A stretch of 64,000 nt of DNA from Actinomycetota bacterium (GTDB lineage: Bacteria > Actinomycetota > Acidimicrobiia > Acidimicrobiales > Acidimicrobilacustridaceae). Where the stretch lies: the NCBI GenBank assembly GCA_016185305.1, contig JACPNV010000005.1, positions 29,328 through 93,327 on the forward strand, in the 5' to 3' direction. A model generated the notes under the pieces. That model had not been told where the DNA came from, ran no database searches, and saw only the letters and a program-made list of their open reading frames with translations. The first letter of the stretch is position 1; each line of letters starts with the position of its first letter. Shown here in pieces: positions 29,039 through 38,324 of the stretch. The position numbers and the translations under genes are program-made.

Positions 29039-30283
29039 ATGGCAAGAGATCTCCATCCACGTTTCGTCGCCGATCGGATCGAGGCCGCACTCGGCGACAC
29101 GCCCGTCGTAGCCGTCAACGGAGCTCGACAGGTCGGCAAGAGCACGCTCGTGGGCCAGATCGCCCGCGAACGCCCGGGGTCGACGGTGGTCACGCTCGAC
29201 GACGAAGTGCAGCGCGAGGCCGCGTCGGCGGATCCGCGTGGGTTCGTCGACCGCGACGGTCTGCTGGTCATCGACGAGGTCCAGCGCGTTCCTGACCTGC
29301 TCCCTGCGATCAAGGCTGCCGTGGACCGGGACCGCCGGCCAGGACGCTTCCTGCTCACCGGGTCGACCCGGCTGCTGTCCACGGTCGAGCTTGCTGACGC
29401 CCTCGCCGGACGCGTCGAGCTCGTCGAGTTGTGGCCGCTGTCGGCGGGGGAGCTGCGGGGCAACCGGGAGAGCTTTCTCGAGGCGCTCCTGGCCTGGGAA
29501 CCCAGCGCTTGGCGCGACAGCACCCTCCGCCCCGACGACTACGCGAGCATGATCTGCGCGGGCGGCTATCCGGAACCGCTGACCCGTGTTGGGCGGCGAC
29601 GCAGCGCATGGTTCACAAACTACGCGACCACCGTGCTCGAACGGATGGTCACTGAGCTCGCGCACGTCGAGCGCTTGGAAGCGATGCCCCGACTGCTGCG
29701 GCTCTGCGCCGCTCGCACCGCGTGTGAGCTCAACGTCATGGACCTCACCAACGACGCGGGCCTGCCCTACCGCACCGTTGGCACGTACCTGGCCCACCTT
29801 GAGCACCTCTTCCTCGTCCAGCGCGTGCCAGCGTGGTCGAGAAACCTGACGAGCAAGGTGGCGCGCCACCCCAAGCTCCTCATGGTCGACTCCGGTCTCG
29901 CCGCGGATCTGCTCGGCACGGACGCGGCAGGACTCGCCTCGCGGGCCGCGTCGGTCGGTCAGCTCACCGAGACGTTCGTAGCCATGGAGATCCGAAAGCA
30001 GCTCGCCTGGGCCGACTTTCAGGCCGAGCTCTTCCATTTCCGCGACCGCGGTGGTACCGAGGTGGACCTGGTCCTCGAGACGCGAGGGGGAAAGGTGGCC
30101 GGAATCGAGGTCAAGTCGACCACCACCGTGCGCCGCGGCGACTTCAAAGGTCTGCATCTCCTCCAAGAGCGCCTCGGCGACCAGTTTCTGGGCGGCGTCG
30201 TGCTCCACCGCGGGACCGACGCTGCTCCCTTCGGTGACCGACTCGCCGCCGTTCCGATCGACGCTCTCTGGAATGCCCCCTGA
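29039..30283 (+). CDS. AAA ATPase with DUF4143-type C-terminus
   Basis: VVAVNGARQVGKSTLV, GLLVIDEVQRVPDLLPAIK, FLLTGSTRLL, LFHFRDRGGTEVDLVLE. Confidence 0.92.
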   Translation: MARDLHPRFVADRIEAALGDTPVVAVNGARQVGKSTLVGQIARERPGSTVVTLDDEVQREAASADPRGFVDRDGLLVIDEVQRVPDLLPAIKAAVDRDRRPGRFLLTGSTRLLSTVELADALAGRVELVELWPLSAGELRGNRESFLEALLAWEPSAWRDSTLRPDDYASMICAGGYPEPLTRVGRRRSAWFTNYATTVLERMVTELAHVERLEAMPRLLRLCAARTACELNVMDLTNDAGLPYRTVGTYLAHLEHLFLVQRVPAWSRNLTSKVARHPKLLMVDSGLAADLLGTDAAGLASRAASVGQLTETFVAMEIRKQLAWADFQAELFHFRDRGGTEVDLVLETRGGKVAGIEVKSTTTVRRGDFKGLHLLQERLGDQFLGGVVLHRGTDAAPFGDRLAAVPIDALWNAP

Positions 30284-30312
30284 GATCGTTCACGCCGGAC
30301 CATTCGCCGACG

Positions 30313-30425
30313 TCCCTCAGGAACCTCGACCACCTCTGCGGCGGCTGCTGCCATGACCGCAAGACCCACGACGGCTGGACCCTCGACGACGGCTACGGCC
30401 GAAGACCCCTGCTCTCACCCAGGAG
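30313..30425 (+). pseudogene. HNH endonuclease C-terminal remnant
   Basis: Frame 1 reads SLRNLDHLCGGCCHDRKTHDGWTLDDGYGRRPL, typical of HNH C-termini, with no intact upstream ORF. Confidence 0.6.
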
Positions 30426-30511
30426 TCGGCTGATCGCGTCGTTGAGCATCGACTGGCGGCGAGCGGGCGAGCCGCGCAGACCCCGGGCCGCGTGAGCTGG
30501 GACCCACGCCG

Positions 30512-31921
30512 TCACGCCGTCGCGGCATCGGCGGCCTTCTTCAACTCCTCGAGCGAGGCGTGCAGGCCGTCGGCCACGGCGTCGATGTCGGGGAGCAGCT
30601 CCGGGCAGGCGTTGAGGCCGAAGTCGAGGCTGTCCATGTACGACATGACTGTCATGTTGAGTCCCCCGCCGTCGAAGATCGGGCCGATCGGGTAGCAGGC
30701 AACCAGGCGCGCGCCCCCCACATAGAGCGGGAACGGCGGGCCGGGAACGTTGGAGATGGTCACGTTGAACAGGGGCCGGTGCCGGTCGGCGATCTTCATC
30801 CGCGAGTAGAGCCGCACGGCGCGGTTGAACACCGCCGGCGCCGCGAACTCGACCCAGTTCTGCAGCGTGTCGGCGCCGATGGCGTCTTGCTGCACCTTGG
30901 CCTGGTTCATCCCGTCGTGGATCACCCGCAGGCGCTCGACCGGGTCGTCGACGTCGGTCGCGAGCGTGGCCAGCGCGGACGACACCTGGTTGCCCATCGC
31001 GCCCTTCTGCTGCTCGGTGCGAACCGAGATCGGCACCATGGCGACGAGCGGGCTGTCGGGGTGCTCGTTGCGAGCGTCGAGGTACTTGCGGAGGGCGCCG
31101 GCGCACAGCGCGAGGATCACGTCGTTGACCTTCACGTCGAACGCGTTCTTCACCATCTTCACGTCGGGCAGCGACAGCGTGGCGGTACCGAGGCTGCGAT
31201 GGGCGGTGAGCGTGGCGTTGAACGACGTGTGCGGCGCGGAGAACGGCGAAGGTGGTGGCGTCACGTCGGGCTGGCGGTTCTCGCTGCGGATGCGGAGCGC
31301 GGCCTCTGTCGTGCGGCGGATCGTCTTGATCGCGCGGATCGGCGTCTGCGCGAGCGACACGAGGGCGTGGCCGAACATCTCGGTATCGGTCGGCACCTTG
31401 TCGGGTTGCCACGGCTCGCCCGGCTCGGGCTTGTCCTCCACCTCGGGCGTGAGGTCGAGGATGGCTTGCAGCAGCTCTTCCCCCGACGCGCCGTCGATGG
31501 CGGCGTGGTGGACCTTCGACACCGTCGCGACATAGCCACCTTCGAGCCCGTCGATGAGCCACAGCTCCCACAGCGGGCGGCTGCGGTCGAGTGGCATGGC
31601 GATGAGATGCGCCACGAGGTCTTGCAGCTCGCTCATCGTCCCGGGCTTCGGCACGGCGATGTGGCGCAGGTGCCAATCGAGATCGAAGTCGGGGTCTTCG
31701 ATCCAGAGGGGATGGTTCAGGTCGAACGGCACCTCGACCAGCCGGCGGCGGAACGGCGGGGCGAGGTGGAGGCGGTCGACGTAGAGCTTGCGGAGCTTGT
31801 CGAAGCTGAACGGGGTCGGAGAGGTCGATGGGTCGAGGATCATCAAGCTCGACACATGCATCGGCGACGTCGGCGTCTCCATGTAGAGGAAGGTGGCATC
31901 GAGGCCGGTGAGTCTCTGCAT
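30512..31921 (-). CDS. wax ester synthase/diacylglycerol O-acyltransferase (WS/DGAT)
   Basis: MQRLTGLDATFLYMETPTSPMHVSSLMILD; KVHHAAIDGASGEELL; NVTISNVPGP. Confidence 0.93.
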   Translation of the reverse strand: MQRLTGLDATFLYMETPTSPMHVSSLMILDPSTSPTPFSFDKLRKLYVDRLHLAPPFRRRLVEVPFDLNHPLWIEDPDFDLDWHLRHIAVPKPGTMSELQDLVAHLIAMPLDRSRPLWELWLIDGLEGGYVATVSKVHHAAIDGASGEELLQAILDLTPEVEDKPEPGEPWQPDKVPTDTEMFGHALVSLAQTPIRAIKTIRRTTEAALRIRSENRQPDVTPPPSPFSAPHTSFNATLTAHRSLGTATLSLPDVKMVKNAFDVKVNDVILALCAGALRKYLDARNEHPDSPLVAMVPISVRTEQQKGAMGNQVSSALATLATDVDDPVERLRVIHDGMNQAKVQQDAIGADTLQNWVEFAAPAVFNRAVRLYSRMKIADRHRPLFNVTISNVPGPPFPLYVGGARLVACYPIGPIFDGGGLNMTVMSYMDSLDFGLNACPELLPDIDAVADGLHASLEELKKAADAATA

Positions 31922-32008
31922 GGTGTTCTCCCTGCGCTGGTGACCGTCCCCTGATCTTGCCACGGCCAACGCGCTCGGGCATCGGGCGAGCCGGGATCGT
32001 TGGTGCGA

Positions 32009-32731
32009 TCACGCCACGATCTGCATGCGCAAGCCGCGGCGGTCTCTCGCTCCGTCGCCCATGATCGACGCCGTTCCCCGGCGCCAGCGCCGCGCCGCCC
32101 AAGCGTTCGCCAGCGCATCGAGGACGTCGTCGATGCGGGCGCCGCGGGGACGGAACCGGAGCAGCTCGTCGACGTCGGGGAAGTGCGACCGAAGCAGCGA
32201 GGCGCGCTCGTCCTGCCCGAGCGCGGTGCGCTTGGTCGTGAGCAACGGACGGCCCGCGAGCGAGCGGAAGCACGATTCGGGATGGCACTCGAAGATCAGT
32301 CGTTGCCGGGCGGGTGTCATCACCGCGTCGACCTCGGCGATCTTCGGGAGCAGATGGAAGGTCTGCTTGGAGATGCCTTTGCCGTCGATGGCGCGGGAAG
32401 CCGCGAGCGCTTGTTCATGCGTCGTCGTGGAGGCGAGCAGCGGGCGTGGGGGCGCGGCGAACACCGATGAGCGCCGCGGCCCGAGCCGGGCTCGGGCCTC
32501 GAGGTCACAGGCTCGCGGTCCGGCATCGGCGAGCCCGATCGGCATGTCGACCCCGACCGCGTCGAGCAGGCCGGCGTCCACCACCTCGACGATCTCGGCG
32601 AAACGAGCGGCGACGCGGACCGACGTTCGGGAGCGGCGCGCGCCGGTGGTCGTGACGATCCATCCGCCGGCACAAGCGTCGACGCCGGCGACGTGGATCG
32701 GCGACCGTGCGCCTTCGCATCGAGCGCCCAT
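32009..32731 (-). CDS. DUF429-like protein
   Basis: IHVAGVDACAGGWIV; AVGVDMPIGL; FECHPESCFRSLAG; DDVLDALANAWAARR. Confidence 0.8.
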   Translation of the reverse strand: MGARCEGARSPIHVAGVDACAGGWIVTTTGARRSRTSVRVAARFAEIVEVVDAGLLDAVGVDMPIGLADAGPRACDLEARARLGPRRSSVFAAPPRPLLASTTTHEQALAASRAIDGKGISKQTFHLLPKIAEVDAVMTPARQRLIFECHPESCFRSLAGRPLLTTKRTALGQDERASLLRSHFPDVDELLRFRPRGARIDDVLDALANAWAARRWRRGTASIMGDGARDRRGLRMQIVA

Positions 32732-32799
32732 CGTCTGAGTGTGCCAGGCGGGCGGTCGCGTCCGCGGAAGCGCGTGCCATCTCGGAAGTGGTTGGCCGG

Positions 32800-33210
32800 C
32801 GACCTCGACTCTGGGTTCGATCGTCGCCGCCGTCGCGACCGTGTGGGTGCTCGCCGCAGTGCCGGCCGCGGCACGCGCGTCGGGCTCGGGTGCCGGTGGA
32901 CGCTCGGGAGCACGCGGAGCGCCTGACCCGGCGCCGCGGGCGATACGTGCGGTTCGCAACCTGCCGGTCAGCACTGGTTCTTGCCGGTCTTCGCCGGCGG
33001 ACGCTGGACACCAGCGCGCGGTGGCGTGGGTGCGCGGGCCGGCCGAGACGTCCCCGCCACGGTCTGGTACCCGACAACGGGTCGACCATGTCCGATCGTC
33101 GTTTTCGCCCACGGGTACAGCACGTCGCCCGGGATCGGCACTCGCCGCTGAGGTCGACGATTGCCGCGGCCGGCTACATCGTCACCGCCCCGCGTAGTGC
33201 CGGGGCGCAG
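32800..33210 (+). pseudogene. decayed secreted alpha/beta-hydrolase
   Basis: Signal-like IVAAVATVWVLAAVPAAARA; VPATVWYPTTGRPCPIVVFAHGYSTSPG then stop; AAAGYIVTAP in yet another frame. Confidence 0.6.
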
Positions 33211-33387
33211 CTTCGGGATCGCCAGATCATCGTGCCCGACCCGCATGTCCCACGCCTGGGTGTGACACCTTGATCTGGCCCCACTTTGGCCAGTTGTGAT
33301 GGTCTGAAGTGGCCCGCGTCCTGGCCGGAAGAACTGACCCAGGTGGCGCCGGCGGCGATTGGCGTGCCCGAGATCGCGAGATGGTAA

Positions 33388-33524
33388 GCGCTTGCGGCCA
33401 ACGGATCGACAACTTGTTGTGCCTGTGCCCGATCCGTGAAACCGTGATGTCACCCCGCTCGGAACACTGCCCCGCAGGGGCCACCGATCACGAGCGAGCG
33501 AAGCGAGTCTCGGGAGCGGAGTAG
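33388..33524. mobile_element. MITE-like or solo derivative: terminal blocks A (33388-33419) and B (33465-33524) without coding cargo
   Basis: A matches 60141-60172 with 1 mismatch in 32; B matches 61888-61949 closely. Confidence 0.6.
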
Positions 33525-33599
33525 ACTGCTTGACGTCCTGAAGGGGGGGTGTTTGGTCGCCGTTATGGACGTGCCAAGTATGATGTACAAAGGTTGGGT

Positions 33600-33929
33600 A
33601 TGATGTACACCGCTCTGGTTGCCCGACCTCGTTGGCGTCGGCTCGCACGAAAGGCAGTGGCCGGGATGGTGGGCGCAGCGGTGTTGTTTGTCTTCGCAAA
33701 CCCGGCTTATGCAGCCTATCAGACCAGTGGCGAGTATGTATATTACGTGGAAAGCGTGCCACCACCTGTCGCCTATAGATGTGCGTCCGGCGAGTCAGCT
33801 CTTGACGCATCAGGGACGGGAAGCTCGACGGCCGCTTCCTATGCGATTTCCCGCTCCCGCTACTACGGGTTCTGTGGAGGTGCTTACTATGTGGCCGCGG
33901 GTACCTCGGTGCGGCGTCATACATGTTGA
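33600..33929 (+). CDS. small secreted protein (possibly frameshifted into 33923-34141)
   Basis: Signal peptide KAVAGMVGAAVLFVFANPAYA; Tyr-rich mature part; next frame continues LTRWSGGDWVLCAG. Confidence 0.45.
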   Translation: MMYTALVARPRWRRLARKAVAGMVGAAVLFVFANPAYAAYQTSGEYVYYVESVPPPVAYRCASGESALDASGTGSSTAASYAISRSRYYGFCGGAYYVAAGTSVRRHTC

Positions 33930-34137
33930 CCCGTTGGAGCGGCGGTGATTGGGTGTTGTGCGCGGGCGTTACGGGTCAGGTCTGGAACGCTAGTAGTAGC
34001 TGGAACGTGGTCGGATATTGGAGTAGAGCAGTGTACTATTGTCGGGATACCCTCGTGTCTATATCCTGGAATACGGTCTATATAAATGGGAATGCCCGCA
34101 CCAACGGTTATCCATTAGCGAGCCCGGAGGGGTGGAG

Positions 34138-34659
34138 ATGACATCGCAACAGCCGCTGGTCACAGTCAAACGCTGCCTGCTCGCCATAGCCACGGTCGTG
34201 CTGTCGGTGTTCGGCGCGGTCGGGGTGGGCTTCGGGTTTAGCTTGGCACAAACCCGCCCGGATGAGGTCCCACGAGCGACGGACGGCAGCCAGAGCATCG
34301 TCGACCAGGCTTGGCCTCTGGGCCCGGATGGAAGGCGGCAACCTCTTCCGCCGAACGACCAACCGGGCCTGTCACCCGAGCAGCGGAAGGCCTTGGACGA
34401 CTTCCACCGGCAGGTGGCCGAGGGTCGGGTGCCGGTGTCACTCGGTCAGGAAACCGGTTACATCTCCGGCCAGGCATTTGGTGCCCCGACAGCTCGCGAC
34501 AAGTCGGAGGTCTTTCCGGTGGTGGACGCCGCCGGCAAACTCGTTGCCTACTGGGCCAACCCTTGGGGTGTGATTCCTCTACAGGAGCTCGATCGGTTCG
34601 ACTTCTCGAAGTTGCCCCCAGGTGGAGCGATTGGCGAGGACCAGCTTCCTCGTCCGTAG
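34138..34659 (+). CDS. membrane-anchored/secreted hypothetical protein
   Basis: N-terminal TM CLLAIATVVLSVFGAVGVGFGFSLA; ATG directly at end of preceding ORF. Confidence 0.55.
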   Translation: MTSQQPLVTVKRCLLAIATVVLSVFGAVGVGFGFSLAQTRPDEVPRATDGSQSIVDQAWPLGPDGRRQPLPPNDQPGLSPEQRKALDDFHRQVAEGRVPVSLGQETGYISGQAFGAPTARDKSEVFPVVDAAGKLVAYWANPWGVIPLQELDRFDFSKLPPGGAIGEDQLPRP

Positions 34660-34765
34660 GCCGGCAGGCAGAGTTCCCGGCGGAGAAGTCGGTAGCTGGC
34701 CGACCCAGGCCTGGTCCTCCTGGTCGGCTCTCTAGTTTGAGCGCCAACGAACCTCGCAGGCTCGT

Positions 34766-34993
34766 TCATGCACCCACGATGACCCGGGGAGAGCCGTCGG
34801 AGACGGTGAGGGTGGCAGGCATGCCGATGAGGTCGAACTCGTCGCCGCTCATGCCCGCCGCGGCGACGGCGATGACGTCGCCCTTGCGCTCGCCGGCGGT
34901 GATCGTGAGCTCGAGGTGGACGATGCGCTCCGGCCCCGCGCCCTCGATGGTCGCGTCGATCACGAAAGCGTCGTAGGTGCCGTCGGCGAGCAT
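34766..34993 (-). CDS. small hypothetical protein
   Basis: 75-aa ORF abutting downstream end of AlkD-like gene, same strand. Confidence 0.5.
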   Translation of the reverse strand: MLADGTYDAFVIDATIEGAGPERIVHLELTITAGERKGDVIAVAAAGMSGDEFDLIGMPATLTVSDGSPRVIVGA

Positions 34994-34996
34994 CGG

Positions 34997-35734
34997 TCAC
35001 GCACCTTCGCGCGCGGCCCGGCGGTCGAGCCACTTCAGCGCATCGCGCTTCGACAGCGCCGACAGCTCGCGGTCGTGCTCGTCGACGAACCGCCGCACCG
35101 CGGCGCCGTCGATCTTGCTGTAGTCGCGCAGCGCCCAACCGATCGCCTTGCGGATGAAGAACTCGGGGTCGCCCGCCCGCTCGAGGCAATACGAGAACAG
35201 CCGGTCGGTGTCGGTCTCGGACGTGAACCGCGCCTGGTGGATGATGGCCGTGCGCGCCAGCCAGATGTCGTCGCTGCCGATCCACTCGTCCATCACCGAA
35301 GCCAAGGCACGATCGGCGAGCACCAGTGGGCCGACGACGTGGTGCGCCAGTTCGTCGACCGTGTCCCACCACGGCTTGGTCGTGATGAGCAGCCTGGCGG
35401 TCGCGAGGAACGATGCGTCCACCCGCTTGATCCCTTGGCGCACGATGCTGCACGCCGCGTACTGGTAGTCGCGCTCGCGCATAGCCCACAGCGACCGTGC
35501 GAGCGATTCGAGGTCGGCCTGGTCGGGCAGCCCCAGCCCGGCGATCGCGTCGCGGACCACCGCGCCGCGCCGCGGGGCGGGCATTCCGATGTAGTCGAAC
35601 TGATCGCGCATGTACGCCTTCATCGGCACGGCCGCTTCCGGGTTGCGGTTCGCCTCGAACGCGATCTCGAGTGCAGAGACGTACTCGGACGCCAGGGGCG
35701 TCAGCCTCGGCGCCGGCTTCGGCTTCGGCGTCAC
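34997..35734 (-). CDS. DNA alkylation repair protein (AlkD-like)
   Basis: MKAYMRDQFDYIGMPAPRR; FFIRKAIGWALRDYSK. Confidence 0.92.
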   Translation of the reverse strand: MTPKPKPAPRLTPLASEYVSALEIAFEANRNPEAAVPMKAYMRDQFDYIGMPAPRRGAVVRDAIAGLGLPDQADLESLARSLWAMRERDYQYAACSIVRQGIKRVDASFLATARLLITTKPWWDTVDELAHHVVGPLVLADRALASVMDEWIGSDDIWLARTAIIHQARFTSETDTDRLFSYCLERAGDPEFFIRKAIGWALRDYSKIDGAAVRRFVDEHDRELSALSKRDALKWLDRRAAREGA

Positions 35735-36462
35735 AGCTGGTCGATCAGCTTGAAGCGTTCGCCGAGCTGGAAGCCGGCGTTGGCACCCGCCGCGGCGAGC
35801 CGGGCCAGGATCTTGTCGCCGAACGCCTCGAGCTGCGTGCCGTCGTCGTCAGCCGCGATGGACATCGTCGACACATGCTGGCTGCGATGCGCGAGCAGCG
35901 CGGCGATCTTGGATTCGCCGAACCCCGTGACATCTTCGACATGGTCAGGCGCATCGGCTTCGAAGAGCAAGAGCGAGCCTGGCCGGTGATGGGCCACGTC
36001 GTGCGCCTTGTAGAAGTGCGGATCGCGCGCGGCCACGATGCCATCGACCGCCAGCCAGCCGGCATGCCGATGATCGGGGTGCAGCCGGTAGCGCTTCCAC
36101 GGGTCATGCCCGAGCACGACATCGGGCTGCAGCTTGCGGATCCAGTACGCGACCTCATCGCGCTCGGCCAATCCGGATTGCAGCTCGCCGTCTTCGTGAT
36201 GGAGGAAGACGACCTCGCCTGTCGCGCCGAGCGAGAGCGCCGCGGCTCGCTGCTCTTCCTGGCGGGTCCGGACGAGCTCGCGCGTGTCGGCCTCGGCGTC
36301 CCACGTTCCCTTGGAGCCGTCGGTGAGGACGAGATGGCTCACCTCGCAACCTGCGGCGGACCACTTGGCCAGCGTCGCGCCGCATTGGAACTCGATGTCG
36401 TCGGGATGCGCCCCGATGGCCAGGGCGCGCGCAGGGGTCGGCAGGTTGGTCGACGAGATCAT
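35731..36462 (-). CDS. PIG-L family deacetylase
   Basis: ALAIGAHPDDIEFQCGATLAKW; HPDHRHAGWLAVDGI. Confidence 0.93.
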   Translation of the reverse strand: MISSTNLPTPARALAIGAHPDDIEFQCGATLAKWSAAGCEVSHLVLTDGSKGTWDAEADTRELVRTRQEEQRAAALSLGATGEVVFLHHEDGELQSGLAERDEVAYWIRKLQPDVVLGHDPWKRYRLHPDHRHAGWLAVDGIVAARDPHFYKAHDVAHHRPGSLLLFEADAPDHVEDVTGFGESKIAALLAHRSQHVSTMSIAADDDGTQLEAFGDKILARLAAAGANAGFQLGERFKLIDQL

Positions 36463-36487
36463 GGCGAGATCATGGCGAGATCATGGC
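36455..36487. repeat. 11-nt tandem repeat (GAGATCATGGC)x3 spanning cofC stop and PIG-L start
   Basis: Three perfect copies. Confidence 0.97.
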
Positions 36488-37080
36488 GACATGAGCCGGT
36501 GCCGCTCCGCCACGGGAAGCCAGTCGGGATCGTCGAGGTCGGCGGGCGAGTCGACGTCCCACGCCAGGCGCGGTTCGCGCACGATGCGCAGCGCGAGCCC
36601 GAGCCGCGCGGCCTCGGCTTGATGCCGGCGAAATGAGCCCGGCCCGTAGGCGAAGCCAAATGCGCACCCCGAGGGCACGCACGCGACGTTGGTGCCGTCG
36701 TCGCGCCGATCAGGTACGAGGGTCACCCCGTCGAAGTCCGCCACCGCCGAGAAGTCGCGAGCGTGAGGAAGGTCGCCGTGAGCCACGACGACCCGCGTGA
36801 ACCCGAGCGCGGCCAGCTCGTCAACGCCGTCGGCGACCGCGCCGTTGAGCCCACGGCCAGGGCGCCAGATCACGCCGGCCCCGGCCTGAGTGGCCCACGC
36901 CGCGACCTCGTCGTCGTCGCACACCACGTAGACCGGGAACGGCTGGGCGGCCGAGACGACCCAGGTCGCCATCCTCCGCGCGAGTCCGGCGCGGGCGATC
37001 GTGTCGAGCGCAGGCGCCAGCCTCACCTTGGCCCGTGAGAACGCCTTGACGGGGACGAGCACCGCGGCACGCGCTGGCAT
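36481..37080 (-). CDS. cofC: 2-phospho-L-lactate guanylyltransferase
   Basis: AAVLVPVKAFSRAKVRLAPALD; VVAHGDLPHARDFSAV; WDVDSPADLDDPDWL. Confidence 0.85.
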   Translation of the reverse strand: MPARAAVLVPVKAFSRAKVRLAPALDTIARAGLARRMATWVVSAAQPFPVYVVCDDDEVAAWATQAGAGVIWRPGRGLNGAVADGVDELAALGFTRVVVAHGDLPHARDFSAVADFDGVTLVPDRRDDGTNVACVPSGCAFGFAYGPGSFRRHQAEAARLGLALRIVREPRLAWDVDSPADLDDPDWLPVAERHRLMSP

Positions 37081-37114
37081 CGGGCGCAGTGTACGGGGGA
37101 GAGCCAGACTTCGG

Positions 37115-38320
37115 TCATGCCGGCGGTGCTGAGGCGGGCAGGTCGGGGCCGATGGGGATCGTCGTCGCCCATGGTGGGGGGTCCCAGCCCGGGGGCCAGC
37201 CGGGCTGTTCGAGGACCCCGACGATGACCTTTGCGCCTTTGGGTGCTTGCGCCGGCCAGGGGGTGTAGCCGTCGGTGAGCACGACCACGAGCGATGGTTT
37301 CGGGCGGAGTTCGGTCGCGGCGGCGATGCCGGCACCCATGTCGGTGCCGCCACCGCCGGCGAGCGCGACGTCGGCGGCGCGGGTGACGCGGGTGACGGCG
37401 TGGACGTTGGTGTCGACGGCGAGGACTCGCACGTTGCCCTGTCGGAGACCGGCGCGGGTGAGGATCCCCTCGACCTCGGCGAGCGCCCGGGCGAGGAGCT
37501 CGTCGTGCATCGAGCCGGAGGTGTCGCAGACGATCGCGACGTTCGGCGTCGGCCGGTGCAGCGCCGGCATCACGACGTCGGCGACGGTGTCCTGCCGGCG
37601 CGAAGGCCGGCGGTAGGTGTAGTCGACACGGCCGGCAGTGCTCGCCAGCTCGCGGCGTACGTGCGCGGCGAGGACGCGGCGCCAGTCGACCTGTGCCGGC
37701 AGCAGGGTCTCGGCCCATCGGAGCCATCCGCCGGGAACGGTTCCGGGTTCGCGGGCATGGCAGCGGTGGATCTCGGCGGCGGTGTCGAGGCGGAGGAGCT
37801 GGCGCTGGTCGTGGGGGAGGCCGTCGCAGTCCCATGGGCGGTCGCCGTCGTCACAACCCGAGCCGCAGTCCCACTGCCGTGGTCCGGCCGCCGGTCGCTC
37901 GTAGTAGGCCTCGACCAGCTCGCCCACGTTCGCGCCGAAGTCGAACGGCAGGTCGGCGGCGACGGGAGGAAGGATGCCGGTGCGGGCGAGGTCGTCGTTG
38001 ATCTCGGCGTCGCCGCAGCGGTTCCACCACTCGCGCTGGTTGTCCTCCTCGACACCGACGCGCTGGGCACGGTCGGCGTGGGCCCGCAACAGGTGGCTGA
38101 TCAGGTGCAGGAGCAGAGCACCGAGTTGCGGCGCTTCGAAGCGATCGACGTGCGCGGGGTCGGCGTGGATGTTCCACGCCCGGTCGACCGCGATGGTGCC
38201 GCACTCGGTGTCGAGCAGGACCGGAGCGGCGAAGAGCGCGCTGGCGAGGTAGGGCTGCTGGGCCGCGGCCCACAGGCGAGCGGCGGCCATCTTCGAGAGA
38301 AGGTCTGCATCCGTGGGCAT
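37115..38320 (-). CDS. VWA-like/DUF2201-type metallopeptidase-domain protein
   Basis: NVAIVCDTSGSMHDELLARALAEVEG; GGGGTDMGAGI; LLLHLISHLLRAHADRA. Confidence 0.8.
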   Translation of the reverse strand: MPTDADLLSKMAAARLWAAAQQPYLASALFAAPVLLDTECGTIAVDRAWNIHADPAHVDRFEAPQLGALLLHLISHLLRAHADRAQRVGVEEDNQREWWNRCGDAEINDDLARTGILPPVAADLPFDFGANVGELVEAYYERPAAGPRQWDCGSGCDDGDRPWDCDGLPHDQRQLLRLDTAAEIHRCHAREPGTVPGGWLRWAETLLPAQVDWRRVLAAHVRRELASTAGRVDYTYRRPSRRQDTVADVVMPALHRPTPNVAIVCDTSGSMHDELLARALAEVEGILTRAGLRQGNVRVLAVDTNVHAVTRVTRAADVALAGGGGTDMGAGIAAATELRPKPSLVVVLTDGYTPWPAQAPKGAKVIVGVLEQPGWPPGWDPPPWATTIPIGPDLPASAPPA

Positions 38321-38324
38321 GCGC

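Noticed and set aside
28754-30208. 484-aa minus-strand ORF opposite the DUF4143 ATPase
   Set aside because: Antisense to a strongly supported coding sequence.
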